From: Leptospira sp. WS39.C2
Lineage (GTDB): Bacteria; Spirochaetota; Leptospiria; Leptospirales; Leptospiraceae
Assembly: GCF_040833965.1 (NCBI RefSeq)
Contig: NZ_CP162142.1
Span: 3,578,001-3,642,000, forward strand
Length of the DNA: 64,000 nt
Direction of reading: 5' to 3'
A program made the position numbers and the translations under genes. Shown here one piece after another: positions 16,903 through 25,370 of this stretch (position 1 is its first letter; every line of letters starts with the position of its first letter). The notes under the pieces were generated by a model. That model saw nothing but the letters and a program-made list of their open reading frames with translations, did not search any database and was not told the DNA's origin.

Positions 16903-17544
16903 TTAAGGAAGTACGATTTCTATAAGAATTTTGTTTTCGTTATTTCCTTGGGCCAAATTTTTTTCCCATTCTAGAAATTCTAACTGCAAACAACTGTTAG
17001 CCTTATCACGAGACGATTGAGGCAAAAATCCATTTGTCGAAATTATTTTTGCAGCTTTCGCAACTTTGCCTCTTGTTGATTCTAACCATTGGATTTCAAC
17101 GAAAGTGGCAAGTCTAGTTCCTGCACTTGGTTGGATACCAGAAACTTCACAAGATTCCGTTACCGAAAATCCATATTTTGACTTAAAGGTATCGATATTG
17201 GCATTTGTGGTCGCCTTTAAACTCAAAAGGCCTGATTGTAATATTGATTCTTGGCAATCTGGAATTCTACTTTGAATGTTTCTAGTTTCGTTTATGGTAA
17301 AGTTTACTTCTGCTTGTGTCACAATGAGTTGGTTTACATTACATACTCCTAATGGACGACGGCTACAAACTCTAGAATTAGTATCATTATCAAGTTTGAT
17401 ACAATTACCAAAATTCCTTTGCCATGATAAAGTTGTGAGTATCCAAGTTTGTTTTTCTTCCTCTTGTTTTTGCACTTCCTCACCACTTTCAAAACAAGAA
17501 AATAGAGCAAAAATAATGAACAATAGTAAAAACCGATGCTTCAA
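16903..17544 (-). CDS. Lipoprotein downstream of a TonB-dependent receptor, TTG start
   Basis: 213 residues starting at TTG 17544. The start is supported by a full GGAGGT seven bases before it, and the TTG overlaps the receptor's stop (TTGA), so translation is coupled. The N-terminus is a lipoprotein signal with lipobox ALFSC (Cys17). The mature part has at least six further cysteines, some probably in disulfides. No family is recognised. It is the third gene of a TetR / receptor / lipoprotein operon and may help the receptor capture its ligand. Confidence 0.75.
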   Translation of the reverse strand: MKHRFLLLFIIFALFSCFESGEEVQKQEEEKQTWILTTLSWQRNFGNCIKLDNDTNSRVCSRRPLGVCNVNQLIVTQAEVNFTINETRNIQSRIPDCQESILQSGLLSLKATTNANIDTFKSKYGFSVTESCEVSGIQPSAGTRLATFVEIQWLESTRGKVAKAAKIISTNGFLPQSSRDKANSCLQLEFLEWEKNLAQGNNENKILIEIVLP

Positions 17545-20219
17545 AATCTTACCTCCATTCCAATATTAATCAGAGGGATGATTGCCATTTTTCCATTGGG
17601 TGTTTGGGAAATGATAAAGGGTGAATTTACAGTATCATAGGTTGGGCTTGGATTTTGATTCCTTTGGTAATTTTTTGTATTATCAAATTCAAAACCAGCT
17701 TGGTTCCTTCGGCCATAAAAATTCACAAACTCAATGTAAGTATTAATATAACCCCATGAATAATTTTCAATTCTATCAATGCGTAAATCAAATTGGTGGA
17801 AAGGCAAAAACCGATCACTATTATAATTTCCAGAATAATTTGGGAAATATAAATTCAAACCAAAGGTGGCTGCTTGGTTTGCTCGAGTAGCGCCCGTTAA
17901 GGGAGTATACGGTGTACCTGAAAAATACCGGAGACGACCTCCTACCATCCATTCAGGATTAAACTTATATCCAAAAACCAAATTTAGGATATGTGTTCTA
18001 TCCAGGTCATATAATTCTTGTTTGTCATTATTATAAATCAGTTCTAAGTTATTATCATCGTAATAATTAAGATAATTGGTTCCAATTTTTGTTTGGGCCA
18101 ATAGAGTTCTTGTGTTGTTCTGTAAGGTTCGGTTCCTTGATTCTTCACTCGTAAGTCTCGATTGGTTATTAATTCGTTTTGTGATTGAATTGGTATAAGA
18201 AATCCATCCGAATAAACCCGATTGTTCGCGCGGGTCTTTTGTTTTTTTTAGAAAAATCTCTACCCCTTCCGAATACCCATAACCAGCGTTTGAATAATTT
18301 AAATTTTTAGGAGTGATTGGATTGGAAAGGACTCTCGCAGTTTCATTCACAAAAATGCGAGTATCATTATTCAAAGCATAAGGATCTACAATGTAAGCAT
18401 CGGGAACAATTATGTTTTGAAAGATATTTCGAAAACCTTCGATTTTGATTTGCCAATGGTTGGCGAAATCTTGGCTAACACCCAAAGAATTATGTTCGGC
18501 CCTCTCCATAAATAGATTAGGATTCCCTGACTTTTTGGAAAGCGCCTCCACGGAAACTGGTGCATTATAATGAATTCCGTGACCAGCCATAATACTTGTT
18601 TTTGTAGATTCAAACACATAACCAGCAGTGATTCTTGGTGCTAAATTTGTTTCGTTACTGCCCGAATAATTGTCTACCCGTGCACCAGGAGTTAGGCGAA
18701 TACCACCATATTTAAATTGGAACTCTGAATAAGCAGATTTTTCACGGTATCGGATCCGATCTCCATCGATCACCGAACGAAATGCTGCATTGGAATTAAG
18801 TAAGTCATTAAAGATATTGTAAAATAAACGGTTGTAAGAAGAGATATTTTCTCCTTTTAAGGTGGTCTCTCGAAATCTGCCTTGGACACCAGCTTCAAAT
18901 TTTAAGTGCTCTTCCCAGATTTCCCATTCAAACGCATTTTGTACATAGGTGATGGTGTCCGAAGTTCGGTTTTGTAAACCGAAAATATTTTCTGCAGTTA
19001 GTGGATTCGTAAATCTAAGTTCAAAAAATTCATCAAACCACGTACGAGAGTATGATAAAGTATTTCGAAACGATTTTCCCTTCCATACATAACGCACTCC
19101 ATCCGTTCGAAACATACGATCGAGACCCGTAGGCGGTCTTGGGTCTTCCCCACCTCGCTCCAAATCAGCTTGCGCTTTTGTATACGCCTGCCTATCCCTT
19201 GTTCCGAAGGTTTGAAACGTAATCCGATGGTCAGAATTAATATCCCATATCAATTTCCATTGGTAATCATGATATTCTGCATATTTGGCGTCTTCAGGGA
19301 TACCTTGTGGGTAGGCTTGCAACAAAACTAAATTAGGATAATTTTTTCGTCCCGAACTTATCATCGCAAGTCCAGGTAGGACTTTTGATTGGTTATATAT
19401 ATCAGATAAAAACAAATTTACATTGATGATGGTTTTGTTTTCTTCCACGCGATCAGTACCTTCTATGGCAATGATCCCTCCAGTCGCATAACCATACTTT
19501 GCTGGAAATGCTCCTGTATACACATCGAATGATTTGATCACATTATTATTCAAAACTGAGGATTGGTTTCCTAAATGGAATGGATATGGAAGCGGAAATC
19601 CATCAAAGTAGTATTGGTTTTGCCGAGTTCCCCCTCCTCTTAAAGACAAATCTCCCCTTTCGCTATTCGAGTAAGGATTTCCGGAGATCAAATTCGTACC
19701 GATATTAGTAAACACAGATGGTAAAATTCCAACGGGAGCGCCTATGACAACACCAGGAATGGTTTGTAAGGCTTTTAAAGAGTCACCAGAGACTCCAGGC
19801 AAACGTTTGATTTCGTCTTGGACAAGTCCATACCGAGAAAGAGGTGTTTTATCTCTCTCCCCACTCACCAAAATTCCAGAGAGATTTGATTCCGAGATGG
19901 ATACTAGGATCACTTGTCCTTTAAATCGTACTTCCCGAAATAAAGATTCAGTTCTGTCTGCAGTTGAAACCTTAATTTCATAATAACCTGGTTCGGGAAA
20001 AGTAAGTTTGGCGATCCCTTCTGCATTGGATATTCCACTTGTTTTAGCTTTTTTAGAAATGACAACCGCGTTAGAAACAGGTTTTCCTGAATTTGATTTT
20101 ACAATTTGAAAAGTTACTTCTAAATTCCCATCTGCATACAATCGATTGGTACCATCAAAAAGTACAAAAAGAACGAATATAAAATTTGCAAAGGGGATCC
20201 AGAAAGGAATTGGTTTCAT
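17541..20219 (-). CDS. TonB-dependent outer-membrane receptor with N-terminal carboxypeptidase-regulatory-like domain
   Basis: 892 residues. Signal peptide (to about 30), then a CarboxypepD_reg-like beta-sandwich (about 32-115), a plug domain (about 130-250, with SLRGGGTRQNQYYFDGFPL) and a 22-strand barrel ending GMEVRF, whose final Phe is typical. Such proteins import large or scarce ligands using TonB energy. The ligand cannot be read from the sequence. The ATG overlaps the stop of the TetR gene (ATGA), so the receptor is made from a self-regulated operon. Confidence 0.9.
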   Translation of the reverse strand: MKPIPFWIPFANFIFVLFVLFDGTNRLYADGNLEVTFQIVKSNSGKPVSNAVVISKKAKTSGISNAEGIAKLTFPEPGYYEIKVSTADRTESLFREVRFKGQVILVSISESNLSGILVSGERDKTPLSRYGLVQDEIKRLPGVSGDSLKALQTIPGVVIGAPVGILPSVFTNIGTNLISGNPYSNSERGDLSLRGGGTRQNQYYFDGFPLPYPFHLGNQSSVLNNNVIKSFDVYTGAFPAKYGYATGGIIAIEGTDRVEENKTIINVNLFLSDIYNQSKVLPGLAMISSGRKNYPNLVLLQAYPQGIPEDAKYAEYHDYQWKLIWDINSDHRITFQTFGTRDRQAYTKAQADLERGGEDPRPPTGLDRMFRTDGVRYVWKGKSFRNTLSYSRTWFDEFFELRFTNPLTAENIFGLQNRTSDTITYVQNAFEWEIWEEHLKFEAGVQGRFRETTLKGENISSYNRLFYNIFNDLLNSNAAFRSVIDGDRIRYREKSAYSEFQFKYGGIRLTPGARVDNYSGSNETNLAPRITAGYVFESTKTSIMAGHGIHYNAPVSVEALSKKSGNPNLFMERAEHNSLGVSQDFANHWQIKIEGFRNIFQNIIVPDAYIVDPYALNNDTRIFVNETARVLSNPITPKNLNYSNAGYGYSEGVEIFLKKTKDPREQSGLFGWISYTNSITKRINNQSRLTSEESRNRTLQNNTRTLLAQTKIGTNYLNYYDDNNLELIYNNDKQELYDLDRTHILNLVFGYKFNPEWMVGGRLRYFSGTPYTPLTGATRANQAATFGLNLYFPNYSGNYNSDRFLPFHQFDLRIDRIENYSWGYINTYIEFVNFYGRRNQAGFEFDNTKNYQRNQNPSPTYDTVNSPFIISQTPNGKMAIIPLINIGMEVRF

Positions 20220-20797
20220 TTTGAAATTGGTATTAGATTCTCAGCGATTTTATAAAGTTCGTCTAAAGATTTTTTATCATCTAGTAGACGATAACTCTGT
20301 AATACCCCTTCATAAACAATGAACAACTGTTTAGCGAGAGAATGAGTATCCACATTCTCTTGGATATAACCATTTTGAATCGAGTTTTGTAAAAACTCAG
20401 ACAAACATTCGATGGTTTCATTTGCGATCCTTTCAATTTCAGACCGAATGTGGATTTCTTCTGGGTGGATTTGGGCACGAAAGTTTGCCATCCCACATCC
20501 GAATAATTGTGATAACCTTGCTTCTCTAGAAAGGATGCGTACCCAAGCTTTGATAAAATCCAAAGGTTTTGGATTTCGTTTCATCAAGGTTTTTAGGAGA
20601 TTTAAATTTTCGTCTGAATAAATTTTGAGAACTTCTTTTCCCAACTCTTCTTTCGAAGAAAAATGTTGGTACAAACTTGCCTTCACCGTTTTTGCTTCTT
20701 CTACAATTTGGTTCAGTCCAGTTTCTGCGTACCCTTGTCTCAGAAAAAGATTACGGCTGACAGATAAAAGTCGTAACTTTGTAGGAATCTTTTTCAT
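20216..20797 (-). CDS. TetR family transcriptional regulator
   Basis: 193 residues from ATG 20797 (AGGAC just before it); a TTG further out adds 11 residues. The N-terminal helix-turn-helix is clear: SRNLFLRQGYAETGLNQIV, then KTVKASLYQHFSSKEELGKEV. The C-terminal ligand domain is helical, with a Cys (FGCGMANF, near residue 86). It heads the TonB-receptor operon and is divergent from a nitroreductase; two TetR-type palindromes lie between. Repression of both sides, relieved by a small electrophile or aromatic, is the likely scheme. Confidence 0.92.
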   Translation of the reverse strand: MKKIPTKLRLLSVSRNLFLRQGYAETGLNQIVEEAKTVKASLYQHFSSKEELGKEVLKIYSDENLNLLKTLMKRNPKPLDFIKAWVRILSREARLSQLFGCGMANFRAQIHPEEIHIRSEIERIANETIECLSEFLQNSIQNGYIQENVDTHSLAKQLFIVYEGVLQSYRLLDDKKSLDELYKIAENLIPISK

Positions 20798-20836
20798 TTC
20801 TGTCCTAAAATGAGGAAAAACAAATTCCAATCAAGA

Positions 20837-20856
20837 AATACACCAACCGGTATGTT
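20837..20856. promoter_or_regulatory. TetR operator, weaker copy
   Basis: Right half GGTATGTT matches the strong operator at 7 of 8 bases; left half AATACACC matches at 5 of 8, with the same four-base spacer. It lies 40 bases upstream of the TetR start and its centre is 70 bases from that of the strong copy. Confidence 0.6.
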
Positions 20857-20906
20857 CAAAATTAAATAAATTTTCAATCAAAACTGGAGCAAAAAATTCT
20901 TGCTAA

Positions 20907-20926
20907 TACATACCGACTGGTATGTA
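20907..20926. promoter_or_regulatory. TetR operator, perfect palindrome
   Basis: TACATACC-gact-GGTATGTA is a perfect 8-bp inverted repeat with a four-base spacer. It lies 18 bases upstream of the nitroreductase start, inside the divergent promoter region, a typical position for a TetR-type repressor that controls both directions. Confidence 0.85.
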
Positions 20927-20943
20927 TGTTTTCTTAAAGGTGA

Positions 20944-21639
20944 ATGATGAACCAAGAATTGATCTCCATCCATGAAGTCGCAAAATCTGTTACAGAAGCA
21001 ATGGAAACTCGCCATAGCATCCGTGAATACGAAACCACACCCATTCCAGAGGAAGTACTCAAACGAATTTTTGAAACCTCTTTACGTAGCCCGAGTTGGA
21101 AAAACTCCCAACCTTGGAAAGTTCACATCATCAGTGGTGCAAAAAAAGAGAAACTCGCGGATTCGTTAACAAAAGCTGCGATGGAATCAAGCCCCGCACC
21201 CGAAACAAATTGGCCAGAGTCTTATCCGAGTGATGCCAAAAAACGTATGTTTGATTTAGGAATGAAAATTTATGGCGTGGCTGGAATTGATCGAAAGGAC
21301 AAAGAAGCAAGAGACCAGTTTATGCTTCGTAATTTTAGTTTTTTTGGTGCTCCCACTGCCGTTTTCATCACTTCAAAATTTGATCTCAATTTTTTTGTAG
21401 GAATTGACTTAGGATGTTTTTTACAATCGGTTTTGCTTTTAGCGAGAGAAGAGGGTCTCGGAACATGCCCACAAGCTGCTTTAGGTGCATTTCCGCAAGT
21501 GGTACGAAATGAATTAAATCTTCCCAATGACGAGAAAGTGATTATGGGCCTAAGTATTGGATATCCAAAACCCAATTCCGATTTGAATCGATTCCATACA
21601 CCAAGAGAAGAAAGCTCCGATTTACTTCGGTTTTATTAA
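20944..21639 (+). CDS. Nitroreductase family protein
   Basis: 231 residues, preceded by AAAGGTGA. The FMN-binding nitroreductase pattern is visible: RHSIREYETTPIPEEVL at about 24-40, SPSWKNSQPWKVHI at about 56-69, FGAPTAVFI, and a C-terminal EEGLGTCPQAAL and IGYPKP. These are homodimeric, NAD(P)H-dependent flavoenzymes that reduce nitroaromatics or quinones. The location opposite a TetR gene with a perfect operator in between suggests inducible detoxification. The physiological substrate is unknown. Confidence 0.92.
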   Translation: MMNQELISIHEVAKSVTEAMETRHSIREYETTPIPEEVLKRIFETSLRSPSWKNSQPWKVHIISGAKKEKLADSLTKAAMESSPAPETNWPESYPSDAKKRMFDLGMKIYGVAGIDRKDKEARDQFMLRNFSFFGAPTAVFITSKFDLNFFVGIDLGCFLQSVLLLAREEGLGTCPQAALGAFPQVVRNELNLPNDEKVIMGLSIGYPKPNSDLNRFHTPREESSDLLRFY

Positions 21640-21704
21640 AAAATCATTTCAGAATTTGAGATCTTTGGTATAGAATACTACCACAAACTAAAAGACGGGT
21701 ATGT

Positions 21705-22307
21705 ATGTATAACAAAGATTTCTGGAACGACCGTTATGCGAATGAAGAATATGTGTATGGGAAACAACCAAATGAGTTCTTACATTCCCGACTACCGAAT
21801 TTAAAAAAAGGACGTATCCTTTTCCCATGTGAAGGGGAAGGACGGAATGCAGTTTTTGCAGCAAGTCTTGGTTGGGACGTGTTTGCATTTGACCAATCCG
21901 AATCAGGAAAACAAAAAGCACAACAATTGGCGAAGGAAAAAAATGTTACCTTCCATTATGAAATTTCAGATGTTTTAAATTATCCCTATGCTCCTGAACA
22001 AATGGACATGGTGGCATTGATCTACTGTCATTTTCATAAATCGATACGAACGACTGTTCACAGAAACTGCGTGCGTACATTAAAACCTGGTGGGATTTTA
22101 TTACTCGAAGCATTTTCTCCAGACCAATTAAAATACACTTCAGGAGGACCCAAAGATCCTGACATGCTCTGTCATATAAAAGACCTGCGTATGGATTTTT
22201 CTGAAATGAATGTTGAATATGAAGAGACACTCGAAACTGAACTAAATGAGAGTCCGTTCCATAAAGGAAAAGCAAGTATCGTCAGACTTGTTCTTCGAAA
22301 AAATTGA
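21705..22307 (+). CDS. Class I SAM-dependent methyltransferase (TehB-like)
   Basis: 200 residues. The Rossmann-fold SAM site is seen as RILFPCEGEGRNAVFAASLG (motif I, about 39-58), then VFAFDQSESG (motif II acidic Asp) and ISDVLNYPY; motif IV/post is MVALIYCHFH and KPGGILLLEAF. The layout is that of small thiol or tellurite-type methyltransferases. Glycines of motif I are partly replaced (PCEGEG), as in the TehB/thiopurine group. Substrate unknown. It follows the nitroreductase by 65 bases and could share its transcript. Confidence 0.85.
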   Translation: MYNKDFWNDRYANEEYVYGKQPNEFLHSRLPNLKKGRILFPCEGEGRNAVFAASLGWDVFAFDQSESGKQKAQQLAKEKNVTFHYEISDVLNYPYAPEQMDMVALIYCHFHKSIRTTVHRNCVRTLKPGGILLLEAFSPDQLKYTSGGPKDPDMLCHIKDLRMDFSEMNVEYEETLETELNESPFHKGKASIVRLVLRKN

Positions 22308-22375
22308 ATCAATTTTACTTTTAAGTTTTAGAATTCATGATTCTCTATTTTCTCACTACGGATGGGAGAATCAAA

Positions 22376-23815
22376 ATGAAGGTTCATATTTGGATTTGTT
22401 TGTTATATATTTTTATCGTACATTGTTCTTTTGGACAAAAGGTTCAGTATGCGGAACTAAAAAAATCTTACCCAACTGTGAACTGGGAAAACAGACGTAA
22501 GGAAGCAATTCAGTATTTAACTGACATCCTAAAAATTCCATCTGTTCGTGGGAACGAAATCAAAGTTGCCAAGTACATCCAAACAATCTTGAACAAAGAA
22601 GGGATTAGCTCTCGTTTGGTGTATGATCCAAAATTTCCTATTCGACCCAATTTGATAGCAGAACTACCAGCAACGGTTCCAAACCCTGAACCTGGGATCA
22701 TCCTTGCCAATCATTTAGATACAGTTGAATTTGATGCCAAAGAATGGAAAGTGGATCCCCTTTCTGGTACCGTTCGCGATGGCCGTATTTGGGGTCGCGG
22801 TGCCATTGATATGAAGGGAATGGCTGTAATGGAACTCGTCGCTTTTTTAGAATTAAAACGATCAGGCATTCCACGAACAAGAAAAACCATGTACTTAGCG
22901 TTAGCTGATGAAGAGTCTGGATCTGTTCTCGGTGGAAAATACATGACAACTGAACAAAAAAAAATCTTTGAAGGTTATGAATATGCGATCAATGAAGGTG
23001 GGGTTGCTACTAGAGACATTGTCATTCCAGGTTCAACGATCTTTAACATTCAATATGCGGAAAAAGGAAATATTTGGTTAAGAGCAAAAATAACTGGAAC
23101 AAGTGGGCATGGTTCATCTCCTCCAAACCAATACCCTGCTTTGGCATTGATGCAGTTTTTTAATGAAGTCCGTGAATTGGAATCGGATATTCGTATCACT
23201 GAAGAAACCGATGCATTTTTTTATCAACTAGGAACGATTAGTTCCTTTCCAAAATCCTTTTTTTTGAAAAATGCAAGAAACCCTTTGATCAAACCATTAT
23301 TACATCCAACTATTCGAAGTAATCGCCACCTAACAGCGATGACAACCAATACAAAATCAATTACTGGGTTTCGTACCAGTGAAGGGGAGGGTGGCGAAAA
23401 TGTGATCGCTGGTGAAGCGATAGGAAGGATGGACATTCGCACTCTACCAGGAGTAGACATTGAGGAATTTGCAAAAAAAGTGAAGACAATAGCCACTAAA
23501 TACAATGCCGAGATAACATTTACCGATATCAATCCAACAGATGTGTCCCCTATCCAAACAAAATTTTTTAGTACACTTGCCGCTGTTTCTGTGACAAAAT
23601 TTCCGAATAGTACAGTGACACCGTTTTTATCCCCTGGAAAAACAGACAATTCCTACTTACGCAAAATTGGAATCAAAGCCTATGGTTTGATTCCAGCTGT
23701 CTTAAAGTCAGAAGACATTGATGGTATGCATGGAAAAAATGAAAACATGACCATCGATAATTTGGAATTGGGAACTAAAATACTTTTTGAAACGTTAGTA
23801 GAGATGAATTTGTAA
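22376..23815 (+). CDS. Exported M20 family metallopeptidase
   Basis: 479 residues from ATG 22376, after GGGAGAAT, which opens a signal peptide (MKVHIWICLLYIFIVHCSFG). An in-frame ATG at 22337 would bury that signal. M20 signatures are ILANHLDTVEFDAKEW (metal His and catalytic Asp), GRGAIDMKGMAVME (bridging Asp) and ADEESGSVLGG (catalytic and metal Glu). A dimerisation domain follows, and a final metal His is present in the HGKNE stretch near the C-terminus. The layout resembles PM20D1/carboxypeptidase-S relatives that act on N-acyl amino acids or dipeptides. Location periplasmic; substrate unknown. Confidence 0.9.
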   Translation: MKVHIWICLLYIFIVHCSFGQKVQYAELKKSYPTVNWENRRKEAIQYLTDILKIPSVRGNEIKVAKYIQTILNKEGISSRLVYDPKFPIRPNLIAELPATVPNPEPGIILANHLDTVEFDAKEWKVDPLSGTVRDGRIWGRGAIDMKGMAVMELVAFLELKRSGIPRTRKTMYLALADEESGSVLGGKYMTTEQKKIFEGYEYAINEGGVATRDIVIPGSTIFNIQYAEKGNIWLRAKITGTSGHGSSPPNQYPALALMQFFNEVRELESDIRITEETDAFFYQLGTISSFPKSFFLKNARNPLIKPLLHPTIRSNRHLTAMTTNTKSITGFRTSEGEGGENVIAGEAIGRMDIRTLPGVDIEEFAKKVKTIATKYNAEITFTDINPTDVSPIQTKFFSTLAAVSVTKFPNSTVTPFLSPGKTDNSYLRKIGIKAYGLIPAVLKSEDIDGMHGKNENMTIDNLELGTKILFETLVEMNL

Positions 23816-23856
23816 TCAGGGATAATAAACAAGTAACGCTAGAGTTTTCTTTATTT

Positions 23857-23873
23857 GGACCCAAAACGGGTCC
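23857..23873. terminator. Short hairpin between convergent genes
   Basis: GGACCC-aaaac-GGGTCC, perfect 6-bp stem, about 40 bases after the M20 peptidase stop and 60 before the ankyrin lipoprotein stop. On the plus side TTCTGTATT follows; on the minus side AAATAAAG. Probably a weak terminator. Confidence 0.5.
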
Positions 23874-23934
23874 TTCTGTATTAGTCTGTGACTTTGGTTT
23901 GATAGGAGAGTTTGGAATACGGATTTTTTGAAAT

Positions 23935-24429
23935 TTACTTTTGTGATTCTAAAAACTTCAAAATTCCCTCTTCGCCACGTTCATCTGCCAATTCTGTGAT
24001 GCTAACACCACCTACTGTTTTGGCTTTGGTCTCTGCTCCCGCTTTGACAAGGATTTTGACTAAATTCAAATTCCCACGGTATACTGCTCTGTAGAGGGCC
24101 GTTTCACCCATAGTATTACGCAAGTTAACATTTGCCCCTTTTTGGATGAGGAATAACGTTAGTTCGGTTTCCTCTTCATCTACTGCCTTGATTAGGGAAG
24201 AATTTCCGAGGGAATCCTTGGCATTGATGGAAACACCTTGGGCTAATAAGCTTTTGACTTCTTCTAAATTTCCTTTTTCAACGGCTTGGAAGAGACGTAA
24301 TTCCAAACTAGGAGGTGTTTTAACGACTGTTTCATCTTCCATACAAGCAAACCCAATCCAAGAGATCAGAAAAATTATGACAAAAGAAAATAAATTTTTG
24401 AAAAATCGGCTAGATAAGAATGTATCCAT
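23935..24429 (-). CDS. Ankyrin-repeat lipoprotein
   Basis: 164 residues. Lipoprotein signal with lipobox WIGFAC (Cys29), then three or four ankyrin repeats (about 45-155) with the usual cues LFQAVEKGNLEEVKSLLAQG, GNSSLIKAV and GETALYRAVYRGNLNLV. It is a periplasmic or outer-membrane-tethered protein-binding module. Its start lies only 24 bases from the divergent SPFH lipoprotein start, so regulation of the two is physically linked. No ribosome-binding site is visible before the ATG. Confidence 0.85.
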   Translation of the reverse strand: MDTFLSSRFFKNLFSFVIIFLISWIGFACMEDETVVKTPPSLELRLFQAVEKGNLEEVKSLLAQGVSINAKDSLGNSSLIKAVDEEETELTLFLIQKGANVNLRNTMGETALYRAVYRGNLNLVKILVKAGAETKAKTVGGVSITELADERGEEGILKFLESQK

Positions 24430-24453
24430 CTGTTTTAGTCTAATAGTTTAACC

Positions 24454-25281
24454 ATGAAACGTCGATCCATTTTTCTAACCAGTTTCCAGTTCCTACCTGT
24501 TTTGTTCCTTGGGATGGTGTTCGTCTCTTGTATTTCCATCATCAACCCAGGTGAAGTTGGCCTAATGTGGAGGCCTTATAGTTCAGGACTCAGCCAAAAA
24601 CCTTTGGAGTCTAGGGTACAAACCTACATGCCTTGGAATAGTGTTTATGTATATTCCGTTCAGTGGATCAGTTACCAAGAGAAAGTTGAAGTTCTCACAC
24701 GCGATGATTTAACAATCACAGTGACAGCTGATATCATCATTCGGCCAAAACAAAACGAAATCTATGAATTGGAAATGGAAATTGGAAGGGATTATTATGA
24801 AAAGGTTGTAAAACCACAATTCAGAACGGCAATCCGGAATATACTATCTGCATACAACATGGTTTCGATTTCCAAAGAAACACCAAATGTATCTGCCCAA
24901 ATCAAAAAGTCTCTCACTGAAAAATTAAAAGACAAACATGTAGAGATTGATGATGTCATTGTGGATGATGTAGAATATAGCCCTTCCATTTTAAAAGCAA
25001 TCGAAAGTAAACTTACAAAACAACAAGAACAAGAACAGATGAAGTTTGAAATCAACATTGCAAAACGTGATGCTGAGATACAACAAATCACAGCAGAAGG
25101 AAAGGCAAAAGCAGTGTTAATTGAAGCAGAAGCGCAATCAAAAGCACAAAAGATGATTTCGGATTCTTTGACTCCCAAATACATCCAACTCAAAGCAATG
25201 GAAAATCCAAACAATAAATTGATATTTATTCCGAATGGAAAAGATGGATTGCCAATCATTGTCAACCCTGATGGAAAATAA
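24454..25281 (+). CDS. SPFH/prohibitin-domain lipoprotein
   Basis: 275 residues. Lipoprotein signal ending FVSC (Cys26) in place of the usual membrane helix. The SPFH/Band 7 domain follows (about 30-185: GEVGLMWRPYSSG, VLTRDDLTITVTADIIIR, RNILSAYNMVSI), then a charged Glu/Ala coiled coil rich in EAEAQSKAQKM (about 190-245). Band 7 proteins form large membrane rings that organise proteases or membrane domains. Lipid anchoring suggests action on the periplasmic face or outer membrane. No ribosome-binding site is seen upstream. Confidence 0.88.
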   Translation: MKRRSIFLTSFQFLPVLFLGMVFVSCISIINPGEVGLMWRPYSSGLSQKPLESRVQTYMPWNSVYVYSVQWISYQEKVEVLTRDDLTITVTADIIIRPKQNEIYELEMEIGRDYYEKVVKPQFRTAIRNILSAYNMVSISKETPNVSAQIKKSLTEKLKDKHVEIDDVIVDDVEYSPSILKAIESKLTKQQEQEQMKFEINIAKRDAEIQQITAEGKAKAVLIEAEAQSKAQKMISDSLTPKYIQLKAMENPNNKLIFIPNGKDGLPIIVNPDGK

Positions 25282-25298
25282 AATTTAATATGCGATGT

Positions 25299-25346
25299 AA
25301 ATCGAGAGACCATTGATCTAAAGATCCATCAATGTCTTCTCGATTT
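25299..25346. terminator. Long hairpin, bidirectional terminator
   Basis: AAATCGAGAGACCATTGAT and ATCAATGTCTTCTCGATTT are complementary with one bulge and flank a short loop. It lies 17 bases after the SPFH stop and 24 bases before the stop of the convergent propeller-ankyrin gene, and is followed by AAAACTAAAA on the plus side. Confidence 0.65.
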
Positions 25347-25370
25347 AAAACTAAAATGTTAGATTCAAAT

